A stretch of DNA of 14,331 nt from contig RMBW01000298.1 in assembly GCA_004009845.1 (NCBI GenBank), positions 1 to 14,331 on the forward strand. The letters are read 5' to 3'. Positions 1 to 8,848 of the stretch are shown piece after piece. The notes under the pieces are model-generated. The model saw nothing but the letters and a program-made list of their open reading frames with translations. It was not told where the DNA came from and searched no databases. Positions within the stretch are counted from its first letter, which is position 1. Each line of letters begins with the position of its first letter. This DNA comes from Davidsoniella eucalypti (Eukaryota; Ascomycota; Sordariomycetes; Microascales; Ceratocystidaceae). Both the position numbers and the translations under genes were made by a program.

Positions 1-162
1 AGTTAATTTAGTGTCGCTAATTGGTTAGTCGGACCTAATCCCTATAATTTTTTTTATATTTATATATATAAAAGATATAAACAAAGCAAGGACAGGACAA
101 CATTGGCCAGAGTAGTAGAGCCGGAGAGAATCAGAAGCAAAAGGTACGAGTAGCAAAACAGG

Positions 163-184
163 AGCAGAAGCAGAAGCAGAAGCA
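163..184. repeat. GCAGAA microsatellite
   Basis: A short hexamer tandem, about three and a half copies of GCAGAA, continues a purine-rich stretch that starts near 115. It is a simple repeat; the minus-strand reading frame across it is rich in Ser and Ala because of the repeat and I do not regard it as a gene. Confidence 0.8.
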
Positions 185-602
185 CTTGATGCCAATGCTT
201 GAAATTGCCCCTCTAGGAATATGCAGCATCTTTGACACATTTTCCGTTGTTGAAGCTTCGTTTACAATACACAGCTGATAGCACAAGTCTTGACTTCAGC
301 TGACAAGAAAGAAGCCTGTGTTAATCTGTGATTATGTTGCCTACTTTTGCCCTCTCTAGTCTGTTCGCAGCAGCATGGCAACTACATATTACACCCTTTT
401 TGGCACCTAGAAGTTATAGGACTTCAGCTTGTCTCTTTATAGCCACCAACAATATCTCATGTTCTAAAGAGCGTAGCATGTCCACTCCCCAAACTCAGAT
501 TCACCTGTCTTGACTCCATCTACAACAACCTCGTCTTTCTCAATCAGTATTTCCCTTCATATTCCTTACTTTGTGCTCTTCTGCCTCTTTCTCCAATAAC
601 TA

Positions 603-614
603 TTATCGTTATCA
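603..614 (-). promoter_or_regulatory. Two adjacent GATA-type sites (AreA/NIT2-like)
   Basis: TTATCG followed directly by TTATCA reads on the minus strand as TGATAA and CGATAA, both fitting HGATAR, the binding motif of fungal GATA nitrogen regulators. A further TGATAG lies at 276-281 on the plus strand. Nitrogen control of amino acid permeases through paired GATA sites is well known in fungi, so the placement about 120 bp upstream of the permease start is sensible. The motif is short, so chance remains possible. Confidence 0.35.
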
Positions 615-700
615 CACATATATCAGCTACCACCCTCGTCCTTCTCCTTGCCCACTTCTATAACAGATCAGGATCTTGCCTTGCAATCACCATCTCCACC

Positions 701-736
701 ATGGTTCGTGACGTCGGGTCCTTCCGGGCAAATTGA
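701..736 (+). CDS. Upstream ORF, 11 codons, overlapping the permease start
   Basis: ATG at 701 sits in a near-ideal context (CTCCACCATGG) and encodes MVRDVGSFRAN before a TGA at 734-736. The last base of that stop is the first base of the permease ATG at 736, so the two frames overlap as TGATG. This arrangement could make permease translation depend on leaky scanning or reinitiation. Alternatively, the uORF ATG is the ancestral permease start and has lost its frame, in keeping with the other frame breaks downstream. The main frame has a TGA at 709-711, so it cannot be extended to 701 without a break. Confidence 0.4.
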   Translation: MVRDVGSFRAN

Positions 737-2964
737 TGGCGGCCGCCGACGTAGCCGATTCCGAGAAAAGGGGATCGATGACCTTCTTCAGCTCGTCGTC
801 AACCGACTCGCCCGTTGTCCTCACTGACAACGAGAGCTCGAACCAGGACCATACGCACCGCAAGCTGAGGTCTCGCCATATCCAGTTGATTGGTAAGTGT
901 TTCCCACTTCTATTGTCCCCCCTAGCAGCTCTTCCCTCTTGTCAATACGCCCTTCCAACAGATCTACCATCCCACCCTTTCTCTGCAGTCTTCCATTATT
1001 CTTCTTGCCTTCTTCCCTGTAGCACAGCCATTGCCCCACGGTCGATCTTCCATATCGCTTCCATTCCCTTGGAATATCCGCTGTGTCCCTCAAAGCAACC
1101 TCCCGCCCTATATACTCGATTGATTGACTAATATGCTTCTTCTCATGCAGGCATTGGTGGTACCATTGGAACCGCCCTCTACGTAAGTATAAGTAACGGT
1201 TTGCTAATAGACAGCTAGTCACACTGTTAGATGGCTACATATATCCTTTCATGTTCCTTCTGCCCTGTCTGTCCGACATATCGTTGTAGCCTACCAGCTC
1301 GCTTACCATTTTGTCTGTCGTCTTATAGGTTCAAATAGGCAAAGGTCTCATTGCGGGTGGCCCGCCTCCCTCTTGATTGCCTTTTCAATCTGGTGTACCA
1401 TTATCCTTGCGGTCACCACTTCCATGGCAGAGATGGTCACATACCTGCCCATCTCATCGCCTTTCATCACGTTTGCCGGTCGCTACATTGATGTGGCCTT
1501 TGGTTTTGCTGCTGGCTGGAACTTCTTCATCTTCGAAGCTGCCATGGTTCCGTTTGAAATCGTCGCCTGCAATGTCATCATCCAGTATTGGACTGAAGCC
1601 ATTCCTACTGGAGTGATCATTGCCATCATCGTCGTTCTCTATGGAGTCATCAGCCTCCTGGCTGTCAGGTGAAGTCGAATTCTGGGCCGCCCTGGGTAAG
1701 ATGATTTTGATCATTGCTCTCATCATCTTCACCTTCATCGTCATGCTGGGTGGAAATCCTCTTGGTGATCGGTTCGGTTTCCGCTACTGGAAAGATCCTG
1801 GTGCCTTCACCACGTTATACTACCCAGGAAGTTGGGGTACTTCCTTAGTTTCATGCAGTGCCTGATTCAGGCCTCTTTTATCATTGCTGGTCCCGACTAC
1901 GTTTCCATGGCAGCTGGAGAGACGATCAACCCTCGTCAAGTCTTGCCCAAGGCCTACAACGCCGTCTTCTATCGTCTAACTGTCTTCTTCATCCTGGGTG
2001 CGCTGTGTGTTGGAATCCTGCTTCCCTACGACGATCAGACCCTTATCGATGCGTTCCTCAACGACAAGCCAGGTGCCGCGGCTTCCCCGTAAGTTCTTCC
2101 AAGTCTTTATCGAATTAGATTAGGCTCTCTTGGGTTTCCGTTTTACTAACACATACCAATAGCTATGTCGTTGCCATGGCTCGCCTCAAGATTGGAGTTC
2201 TGCCCCACATCATCAATGCACTTGTACAGCTGCGTTCGTTAAGTTCAACCTCTCTATAGATTACACACATGTCATATCCCTTGTCTTCTCTCCCTTGTTT
2301 TTTATCTCTTCAAAATATAGTCAACTAACCACATATTTCACAGAGTGCCGGAAACAGTTACGTATACTGTGCTTCCCGTTCTCTTCTTGATCTAGCTCTA
2401 GAAAGAAAGGCGCCGCGCTTCTTCGTCACTTGCAACAAAGACGGAGTGCCGTACTACTGTACTGCTGCCGTTTTGGCTGTTGCTTTCCTGAGTTTCCTTC
2501 AGCTCAGCTCTAGCTCGGCCAAGGTTCTGACGTGGTTTGTGTCTCTGGTCACTGCGGCACAGCTGATGAACTTTGCAGTGATGAGCGCGGCATACTTAGC
2601 CTTTTTCTACGCCTGCAAGACGCAGGGTGTCGACCGGAATACCCTACCGTACACCAGTGCTTTCCAGCCCTTTGCCGCCTGGTACTCCCTGGTCGGTATG
2701 ATCATCATGACATTTGTTGGTGGCTACGCAGTCTTTCTCCCCGGTCACTGGAGTGTCACGACGTTTCTGTTTTCGTACACCATGGTCGGTGTCTTCCCGG
2801 TCATGTTCATCGTGTACAAAATCGTCAAGAGGACAACTTGGCGCCGCCCAGAGGAAGTCGATCTGTTCACTGGCGTTCGGGAAATCGAGGAATATGAGAA
2901 CAGTTACATTCCGGAGACAAACCTTGGCCTCTACGATCGTGTGCTTGATCGCATATTCGGGTAA
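736..2964 (+). pseudogene. Amino acid permease (YAT/APC superfamily, INDA1/GAP-like), four frame breaks
   Basis: This is a plasma-membrane amino acid/proton symporter of the fungal YAT family. Exons by splice signals: 736-892, 1151-1182, 1329-2088, 2163-2237 and 2344-2964; introns are 258, 146, 74 and 106 nt, with GTAAGT donors for the first three and a weaker GTTAAGT for the last. The reconstructed length, about 550 residues, is normal for the family. Family marks are GGTIGTALYVQIGKGLIAGGP-like TM1, PISSPF, GWNFFIFEAA, VMLGGNP, AGPDYVSMAAGE and SAGNSYVY, with about 12 hydrophobic segments and soluble ends. Frame breaks: one base missing at 1364-1367 (GGP to ASLL); a break at 1667-1672 where a family Trp-Tyr-Gly is missing, best explained by 8 lost bases; one base missing near 1826-1832; and a break at 2226-2230 just before the fourth intron. 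Codon structure between breaks is intact and no RIP-type stops appear. I call it a pseudogene unless the assembly is at fault. Confidence 0.85.
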
Positions 2965-3026
2965 TGGTGGAAGGTGTTCACTGGCGTCCGGGAAATCGAG
3001 TATGTTCGGGTGATGATGGAAGGTGA
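2864..3026 (+). repeat. Partial tandem duplication of the permease 3' end
   Basis: Positions 2864-2889, within the permease (encoding FTGVREIE), recur at 2975-3000, just past the stop codon, with 25 of 26 bases identical. The next segment also recurs: the terminal TATTCGGGTAATGGTGGAAG stretch (2954-2973) is matched, with a few changes, by the one starting at 3001. After it come two close copies of GATGGAAGGT. The pattern is that of a local duplication of the gene's tail, with a short secondary slippage product. It leaves the permease stop codon intact. Confidence 0.75.
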
Positions 3027-3328
3027 TGGAAGGTGATGGCTGTTTTGTTGTTAGACAAGTACATATTTGGGATTGGTCTTTATCTTTCTATACAGCATAA
3101 GTATATTAAATACTTTGTTGTGGCATGCCTTACGGCTCACGTTTGTTTTTTGGGGATCCTATTTGGATTCAGTTTGCATCATGGACTTTGTTTTTATTGC
3201 TACATTCAGATGATTGTTGGAACAAAATGTCCTACTAAATGAGTCTCTTTGTGGGATTATAAATTCCTTTATATAAATATAAAAAAATCTTAAAACCCAA
3301 GTCAAAAACAGGCACTAATAAACAGACT
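3027..3328. other. Permease 3' flank, no gene seen
   Basis: This stretch is T-rich, then AT-rich, and fits a 3' untranslated and intergenic region. A plus-strand open frame of about 69 codons at 3033-3242 has hydrophobic, low-complexity composition and no family look. AT content rises sharply from about 3240, marking the start of the AT-rich domain. No clear polyadenylation element can be singled out. Confidence 0.45.
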
Positions 3329-3553
3329 TCGCTTCTGATCGAAGACGAGGAGGGAGGAAACGCCCATATAATTGGACCCGACGTCACCCGTGACTCTCAA
3401 GTCTTGGCTGACTATCTGGTAATGTTACACCCGTCGACTGGAATTATGTGGGTGATTAAGCCTCAGGCCAACCCTGCTGCAGGGCCTGTTATCTTTGCTT
3501 GTGTCAAGAAACAGCCTCTTGGAATGGTGGTGTCCGAATCCACAAAGATATAA
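3329..3553 (+). pseudogene. Possible fungal transcription factor remnant
   Basis: An open frame of 74 codons ending at TAA 3551-3553 has ordinary coding composition inside AT-rich surroundings. It includes HIIGPDVTRDSQVLADYL and, further on, AGPVIFACVKKQPLGM. That layout (an IIGP-like start, an acidic stretch, DxQVLADYL, then a PVxF...V+K+PLG segment) resembles the linker region of some Zn2Cys6 transcription factors, placed between the zinc cluster and the Fungal_trans domain. No Cys-rich cluster is visible upstream and no Fungal_trans domain follows; instead repeat copy A begins at about 3541. I offer this as a low-confidence resemblance read by eye. Confidence 0.3.
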
Positions 3554-4073
3554 CTTGCAAAAATGGGCATTGGGGGTCTTGCGGAAAGGGTATGTTTATG
3601 TTTGTTACAATTGTGCATAATCCACAAGAAGATTCTAGAGAGTTTCAACGCCATGCAGAGCGGTTGCCGGATTAATGGCAGCTTTACTAGTGCTATGAGA
3701 ACCGCCAAACATACCGAGTACATCAAGAAGAACGATGCCTTTACACTTTAAAATTGCCAAAACAACTTTAATATACAGGCAAAACTAGCCATACTATAAT
3801 TTCTAGCTTCCAATACAAGTTATCAGCTACATCTGAAGGATGGATGTTCTATGCATGGAGTTCGAGCTTTATTTACCATAGATCGGTACATTTTTACTCA
3901 CATAGATTCTAGAGATTACATGTTATTACATTTGTTGAGACAATAGAGAAATTAAATTATCAAAAAGAATATAATTATCATGATTACCGGGATCACAATG
4001 TAGAGATGGGGACGAGTTGAAGTGGAATCATAATCATCAACTAAAATGGGAAATATGGCATTCGAGCTGCATC
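3541..4073 (+). repeat. Dispersed repeat, copy A (most complete)
   Basis: The first part (3541-3737) matches copy B at 8657-8848 in inverted orientation; the later part (3665-4073) matches copy C at 9447-9808 in direct orientation. Long identical blocks remain, for example around GAACCGCCAAACATACCGAG and GGGGACGAGTTGAAGTGGAA. Many differences between A and C are transitions, and A often carries T or A where C carries C or G, as expected from RIP or CpG-type decay. A also has about 45 extra bases near 3740-3785 that C lacks. Within 3600-3735 one frame reads HNPQEDSR, then HAERLPD, a TAA, then WQLY and ENRQTYRVHQEE; it looks like old coding sequence of unknown function. Confidence 0.85.
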
Positions 4074-4124
4074 TTTTTTATTGTATGTCTCATGTTATTT
4101 GTATTGATACTAGGTATCGTATGA

Positions 4125-4898
4125 CTAAAACGTGATATCTGCCTACATGCTATGTATAAATTCTGTTATTGTGGCCCGGAAGCTGAACTAATAAACGAAG
4201 ATATGATTCTGGTATCAGCTATGAAAGAGGATACCCAGGAGAAGAAGATTGCATTTTCTACACTGTATAGGGCAATTATAAACAATATTTATCCTGTGAA
4301 ATGATGACTGTTTTTGAAGTATATAGTTATGGATGAAATTCTCAACTTTGTAAGCAGTTTCAACCCGAGCCTTGTGACAGTTGTCCATAATTGCCCAAGT
4401 CTTGAGTTCCATATTCATGAACTAAAATCTTTGATGCAGAGGATGCAGTGATAACAAAGATTACAAAGGTTTTAGACTGGCAAAAACGTTGAGTATTGCT
4501 CATGTTGTCAATGCTATCCGTCAACTGCTTTCCCGGCGATAGTAGAGAGCAACACCGAAATACTTATCTACAACTCTGTGTAGACATAAAACTAAAGCTG
4601 AACCTGATATAGACACACTAAGCTCAGTGTTATTATCGTATGTTTTTAGTAACGTTAAGTATTTTGTTTCATTGATAATTGAGGACTTACGTTCCATTGC
4701 AAGCGTCGAGAGACTATATATATTTGTTGAGCTAAACGAACGTATGTTCATCAGGTGTTGTTGTGTGGCTGTAGTTCACCTTAGAGCTTTATAAATATTG
4801 TTAGCTTATATATGGCTGCTATGCCGGTATCACACATTATTGCAAGACAATACTGGAGAAAATCAGAGCACATATATAATGATATATATAGTGATTAG
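4125..4898 (+). pseudogene. Decayed coding remnant with paired in-frame stops
   Basis: I do not recognise this sequence. One frame is open from 4125 to 4451 except for back-to-back TGA TGA at 4302-4307; it includes EDMILVSAMKEDTQEKKIAF before the stops and FNPSLVTVVHNCPSLEFHIH after them. A second frame is open from 4435 to 4794 except for back-to-back TAG TAG at 4540-4545, and includes VNAIRQLLSRR and IIEDLRSIASVERLYIF. A third short stretch, 4785-4898, follows. Such long stop-poor frames are unlikely in DNA this AT-rich. TGA and TAG can arise from CGA and CAG by C-to-T change, so a RIP-damaged gene with one or two frameshifts is the simplest reading. Antisense frames at 4215-4418 and 4521-4751 are taken as shadows. 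Confidence 0.35.
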
Positions 4899-5782
4899 GA
4901 ATTGAGTTGCTCTTGGAACTAACATATAACTGTAGTTGTATATACAATCCTCTTCTCTTGACTCCTCGGTTAAAACAATAATATGGCCACCTTTATATAG
5001 AATACTATGCTACCTTGTATTGATGAATTTAAATGTATCTAACAGTGTGGCTTGAATCATAGAAGTTCGAAATTTTCGTTGTGCATTTGATACAATATTG
5101 ATGCTGTAATGTATACCCACAATATTAGTATCATTATGTATCATAACCTTTCAGGTTCTACCAACTGCAAAAATGTCCACCTTGAACATTAAGAGGCACT
5201 ATAGAATAATATGACTTGTATTCACTACACTAGTAGTCATAGCTAGCTATATACCCTACTATAAAATAATGTATATGGCCAGGTTTCTAGCAACTCTATG
5301 TTCTACTTAGTGATATCAGAAGGCCTCACTTTTATTATCGACACAATTTTGACACCAGACAGTGAAGTGAGTATGTGACAAATATTTCGATCACTTGCCA
5401 AACTCTGCAATGATAATATCAAAATACTTGATACACTTGATGTTCCTAAATCAACTTCTATTTGATCGTAAGCCACCTCTAAACTCAAAGATAGGTTGAC
5501 TTCTCTCAATCTCTCATCCTTCAATTTTAGTTATAAACAACCCACGGCTTGAGAAAATGTTCCTTAGGTCATTTGATCATGATGATTTATAAACCGGGCA
5601 AACTAAAGAGACACTCCTGCCACAGAACAAATGAACAAACTACAGAATCATTACGTATTGGTAATCAAATGACAAAGGGGCCATCTTGTCACAGCTAACC
5701 AAAAGATCTCCTAATATCGGTAATAACAGTTCAGCTTGTTTTAGCTCTTAGCTTTTGATCCTTTCTCTTCTAACATTTCTAC
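4899..5782. other. AT-rich stretch without a supported gene
   Basis: Stops are frequent in all frames. One minus-strand frame of 73 codons (5303-5524) has a plausible leucine-rich composition but no recognisable motif and no neighbours to support it. TA dinucleotides are plentiful, as in RIP-affected DNA, but I have not counted them. No RNA gene is visible. Confidence 0.4.
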
Positions 5783-5787
5783 ATCTT

Positions 5788-5936
5788 TGTTGTAGGTGTA
5801 CTAGCCTTGCACATCACGTGACTACGCATACACTACATCACGTGACTTACCTCCACTCTATATAATAACACCTCCATAACATTTCCTTCGTAGACCCCAT
5901 TTAATAAATCACCCTTTACATATTTTCTCCACAACA
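5788..5936 (+). mobile_element. Solo LTR (Copia-like), 149 bp
   Basis: The element starts TGTTGT and ends ACAACA, a perfect 6-bp inverted end with the canonical TG...CA termini, and is flanked by the 5-bp duplication ATCTT. Inside are two copies of ACATCACGTGACT (5811-5823 and 5835-5847), a TATA-like CTATATAATAA at 5858-5868 and AATAAA at 5903-5908, in the order expected for LTR promoter then polyadenylation signal. The short length and CACGTG-bearing U3 recall Copia (Ty1-like) LTRs of filamentous fungi; the superfamily is a guess, since no internal region remains. No primer-binding site or gag/pol lies beside it. Confidence 0.75.
5811..5847. promoter_or_regulatory. Two CACGTG E-boxes in the LTR U3 region
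   Basis: ATCACGTGACT occurs twice, with CACGTG cores at 5815-5820 and 5839-5844, exactly 24 bp apart. TCACGTG is the classic site of fungal bHLH factors such as Cbf1-type proteins. Sitting upstream of a TATA-like box inside an LTR, these are likely the retrotransposon's own transcription control sites. Confidence 0.5.
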
Positions 5937-5941
5937 ATCTT

Positions 5942-8102
5942 GCCTTATCTGACTAATACAAATTCTTGTATTACCCTTAGTGCTTTATTAGTACTATTTG
6001 AGTATAAATATTAGCAGTACTGCTGTTGTTCTTTTGATAAGTACAGTTCCTAAATTATGTGCTCCTTGGTGAAAAGAAACAGAAAAGGCAAGCTAGTTAG
6101 TTTCCACTCCCTAGAACTAGTACATGTTTCTACTCAAGACATCTTTGGCGAACACTTCAAATTTGTAACCAATTCCTAGTAAAAATTACCACTTTATAGG
6201 AATAAAAGTATTAAATACTTACAGTTAGTATTGTTTTTTTTCCATCTAAAACTTTAAATTTGCAATTATATACAAATATAAGTATCACAACCACATTCTT
6301 AGTAAGCGAAATCATAGAAAAGTTACCATTTCTACATCAACTTTAGCCAATGACGCATTTATATAAGCTTAAATTGAGTTGAATATAAATGGCCTCCGCC
6401 CTCTTATTAGCTATCAACTGCCGCCGAATAATACCACCTGGTTCTCCAAGGGCCATTAGGGTCTCTCGATGTCTAACGATCCACTAAGGTCAGATCCACA
6501 TAAAGACGTAAAATTATAAATTAAAATATTAAAGCAAAAAAATTAAATACAAAACAGATACAAAAAATCCACAAAAAGAACTCCCTGGAGCTACTATTCA
6601 GTGAGCCTCCAGGAGACTGGCAATCATGGCAGGTTTTGAAAAATGGAAACGGGAAATACTAGTTATTGACAGAAATAGTTAATCATATGTATAATTAGGC
6701 ATTCGGACATTGTGAAGTGCTATGTGTCACTCTTTCTACAAATCCCATAACATGACTTAAACAAAGTGGCGATGTTAGGGTTTGACTAACAACCCTGTGT
6801 CTTTCCTCCCATTTTATTATGACCCAGCTCTTGAATAATCTCTAAACTAGTTGTATGTAAAATCTTCATCTTCTTCTCGATATATGATTTGGCTTTAATC
6901 TATAAAGTTTAATTTGTCTCTGGGCTAGGTACCTTTCATCGTGAAATTAAGAGCCAAAAAACCCAAAAAGATACCAATGCAAAACACTACTTGCCTTTTC
7001 CGAACGCCTCAATCTCTCTGGGTTTTTATACATTTTTCGGACTGTTTGTCTCCTTCTTGAACAACCATTTCTAATTTGTATCTATGTCAAAAGTGTATGT
7101 CTCAATCTGGAAGTCGCTAAGTGATGAAAATGATAGTCTAAAAGAGGATTGTTGGCCTTGTTAGACATAAATATGGCCATCATATCTTTTACGGTTTTAA
7201 AGATAGCATTCATTTACATGATCAACAGAGAGCAAAACCATACAAACAGAGAGTTCTACAATGCTATAAAATATGTGAAATTGGGGGTCAAGAGTCGAGC
7301 CATATTTAATTGTAACTAAAAGTCAGAAACTCACCTAAGTCTTAAATCGTACCTCGATATTTTGCCATAATGGACAAATATAGTTAAATTGCCTCAAATG
7401 TTGAAAAACAAGACACTTTTGAACCGTTCTGTGGTGGCATCCCAGACGTACCTGTTACTGCTAAAATACCGTGTAGATAGCATTATTATACAGTTACTCA
7501 ATAATGGTTCCGGTAACAAATGAGGTTGCATTGTTCTTGATACCAAGTTTGCCTCAATTTCCATAGAGAATTATTAGGATAGAGGTGATAAGACCGAAGG
7601 GGTGATAATTTGGTGATGAGGAATTATTGTTTCAACTTTGATAAATACACACGACCGTAGCGGTGAGCGAGCTCGGTGTGAAGACCCAACCCTGATGAAC
7701 GGCATAACCATGATGACGATATAGAAAATTCCAGAGACATTTATACTAATTAGTACTCAAATTATAGAAAATTATGATGTATTTGCATCCCGCTTGTAGA
7801 ATATACTTGATTTATCTAGTCAATTGCAGTACTTGAATATAGCAGAAAGTATGTGATCAGAAAAACGATGTATATAATGGTAGATTGGAAAGACGAAATC
7901 ATTTTTAATTGGTTCATAAGGGTTAGATAAATTGACGTATATCATCATATGAGATATTTCTATGGATATAACCGATTTCCATTAATTGTAACATGACTCA
8001 ATACCGCTATCTTAGCAACAGAGATGAATGTATGAGCATATTAATAGCTAAACATTATAGAAGAAGATGGTGGAAGATAACATTTTGAAACATGAAAAAA
8101 TA
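5942..8102. other. AT-rich gene desert
   Basis: No reading frame of 60 codons is present on either strand, and I find no tRNA, rRNA or tandem array. Two small GC-richer islands stand out: about 6388-6500 (with CTCCGCCC and GCCGCCGAA) and about 7650-7725 (CGACCGTAGCGGTGAGCGAG). A weak stem-loop, CTCCCTGGAG paired with CCTCCAGGAG, lies near 6582-6617. The islands may be less-mutated fragments of older elements; I cannot name them. Confidence 0.45.
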
Positions 8103-8116
8103 TCTAGTAATAGTAA

Positions 8117-8140
8117 TGGCAAGGGACTTCGGCCTTGCCA
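8117..8140 (-). other. 8-bp hairpin with UUCG loop
   Basis: TGGCAAGG and CCTTGCCA form a perfect 8-bp inverted repeat around an 8-base loop that contains CTTCGG on the plus strand. It sits exactly where the AT-rich desert gives way to a GC-richer block (about 8100-8880). On the minus strand the hairpin is followed after nine bases by CTAG, which resembles a Helitron 3' end, but the base after CTAG is A rather than the usual T. Confidence 0.5.
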
Positions 8141-8656
8141 GCTTCCTTAGCACGCAAAGTTAACCTGCTTCACATGGACAATCTTCTCCTTAGAGAGGTA
8201 CGTATTTAGTCCTTGAGTGTTATCGGCGTCAGATAGCAAGTGATATCAGTGGCTAGATGACTTCCTAGGCTGTTCAGCCACGAATCTGAAATTCTTGACT
8301 TGTCCTGATGATTAAATAACCAACGCTAGTTGCAACGCTTCATTATCACGCAGTGGTGGGAACCAAGTTAGGCTCGGAATTCGGAAGCCTCTAGCGTTGC
8401 GGAGGTGTGACTGCGAGGGAACTGTTCATGACACAAACGGTTTTCACCACCTTGTCAAATAGGAAAACAAAGAAAAGATATGATTGCAGTGTGGGAGTCG
8501 GCACCCTTCAAGTTTAGAGCACATGGCTTTGGGCAACTGTGGCGTGTTCTAATGGTGTACAATGTCGGCGAGTAGCTAGGGTTGGGTCATATATACAGCG
8601 GCTTCAGTCAAGGGAACTCTTGAGGCACGTTCTAAAGCATATTCCACCTGTTGGGC
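8141..8656. other. GC-richer block with no recognised gene
   Basis: Base composition is clearly less AT-rich than the preceding 2 kb. Short open stretches on the minus strand (for instance one reading LRNARGFRIPSLTWFPP near 8340-8410) hint at former coding sequence but are broken by stops. A perfect 9-bp inverted repeat, CAACGCTAG at 8321-8329 and CTAGCGTTG at 8391-8399, encloses 61 bases. I cannot assign a function. Confidence 0.35.
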
Positions 8657-8848
8657 ATGGCAGTTCTTCTTAGTGTACTCGGTATGTTTGGCGGTTCTCA
8701 TAGAACCAATAAAGCTGCCATTAATCTGGCAACCGCTCTGCATGGTGTCGAAACGCTCTAGAATCTTCTTGTGGATTATGCAAAATTGTAACAAACATAC
8801 CCTTTCCACAAGACCCAAATGATCATTGTTGCAGGTTATATCTTTGTG
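8657..8848 (-). repeat. Dispersed repeat, copy B (inverted, partial)
   Basis: On the minus strand this matches 3541-3737 of copy A. The shared region starts at CACAAAGATATAAC and ends near AAGAAGAAC. The same frame as in copy A reads HNPQEDSRAFRHHAERLPD, the same TAA, then WQLYWFYENRQTYRVH. An alternative minus-strand open frame of 96 codons (8576-8866) crosses the block in another phase. Copy B keeps Trp and Arg codons where A has stops or changes, so it is slightly less decayed. Confidence 0.8.

Larger units (their letters stand above)
1..700 (+). promoter_or_regulatory. Upstream region and CT-rich leader of the permease
   Basis: This stretch holds no gene I can support. The first 110 bases are AT-rich with a TATATATAAAAG run near 61-72. 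From about 515 to 700 the plus strand becomes strongly pyrimidine-rich (runs such as CTCGTCTTTCTC and CCTTCTCCTTGCC), the usual look of a filamentous-fungal promoter or 5' leader just before a start codon. This supports the permease having had its own promoter here. No transcription start can be read directly. Confidence 0.5.
5783..5941 (+). repeat. Target-site duplication ATCTT flanking the solo LTR
   Basis: ATCTT at 5783-5787 lies directly before the LTR and ATCTT at 5937-5941 directly after it. Five bases is the usual duplication length for LTR-retrotransposon integration. Because the same five bases flank a single LTR, the internal region and second LTR were most likely lost by LTR-LTR recombination after insertion. 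Confidence 0.7.

Noticed and set aside
25..240. Minus-strand frame of 71 codons
   Set aside because: Its Ser/Ala-rich middle is the GCAGAA microsatellite read in reverse; no family features and it lies in the permease upstream region.
733..1131. Plus-strand 132-codon frame starting at 733
   Set aside because: Only 736-892 is permease coding; the remainder reads through intron 1, and the first codon is TTG, so the ATG at 736 is preferred.
821..1222. Minus-strand frame of 133 codons
   Set aside because: It runs antisense to permease exon 1, intron 1 and exon 2; the plus strand has the family motifs and splice sites.
1667..1690. CAGGTGAAGT read as a 5' splice site
   Set aside because: The following bases encode EVEFWAALGKM, which the permease family needs, so the break is better explained as a deletion than as an intron.
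3033..3242. Plus-strand frame of 69 codons after the permease
   Set aside because: Low-complexity hydrophobic sequence in the 3' flank, with no motif and no leader.
6452..6785. TTAGGG occurrences as telomeric repeats
   Set aside because: Only isolated single copies (near 6456 and 6775); no tandem array, so there is no telomere here.
8340..8460. Possible tRNA or other structured RNA in the GC-richer block
   Set aside because: No T-arm GGTTCGA-type motif and no cloverleaf pairing; the 9-bp inverted repeat alone is not enough.
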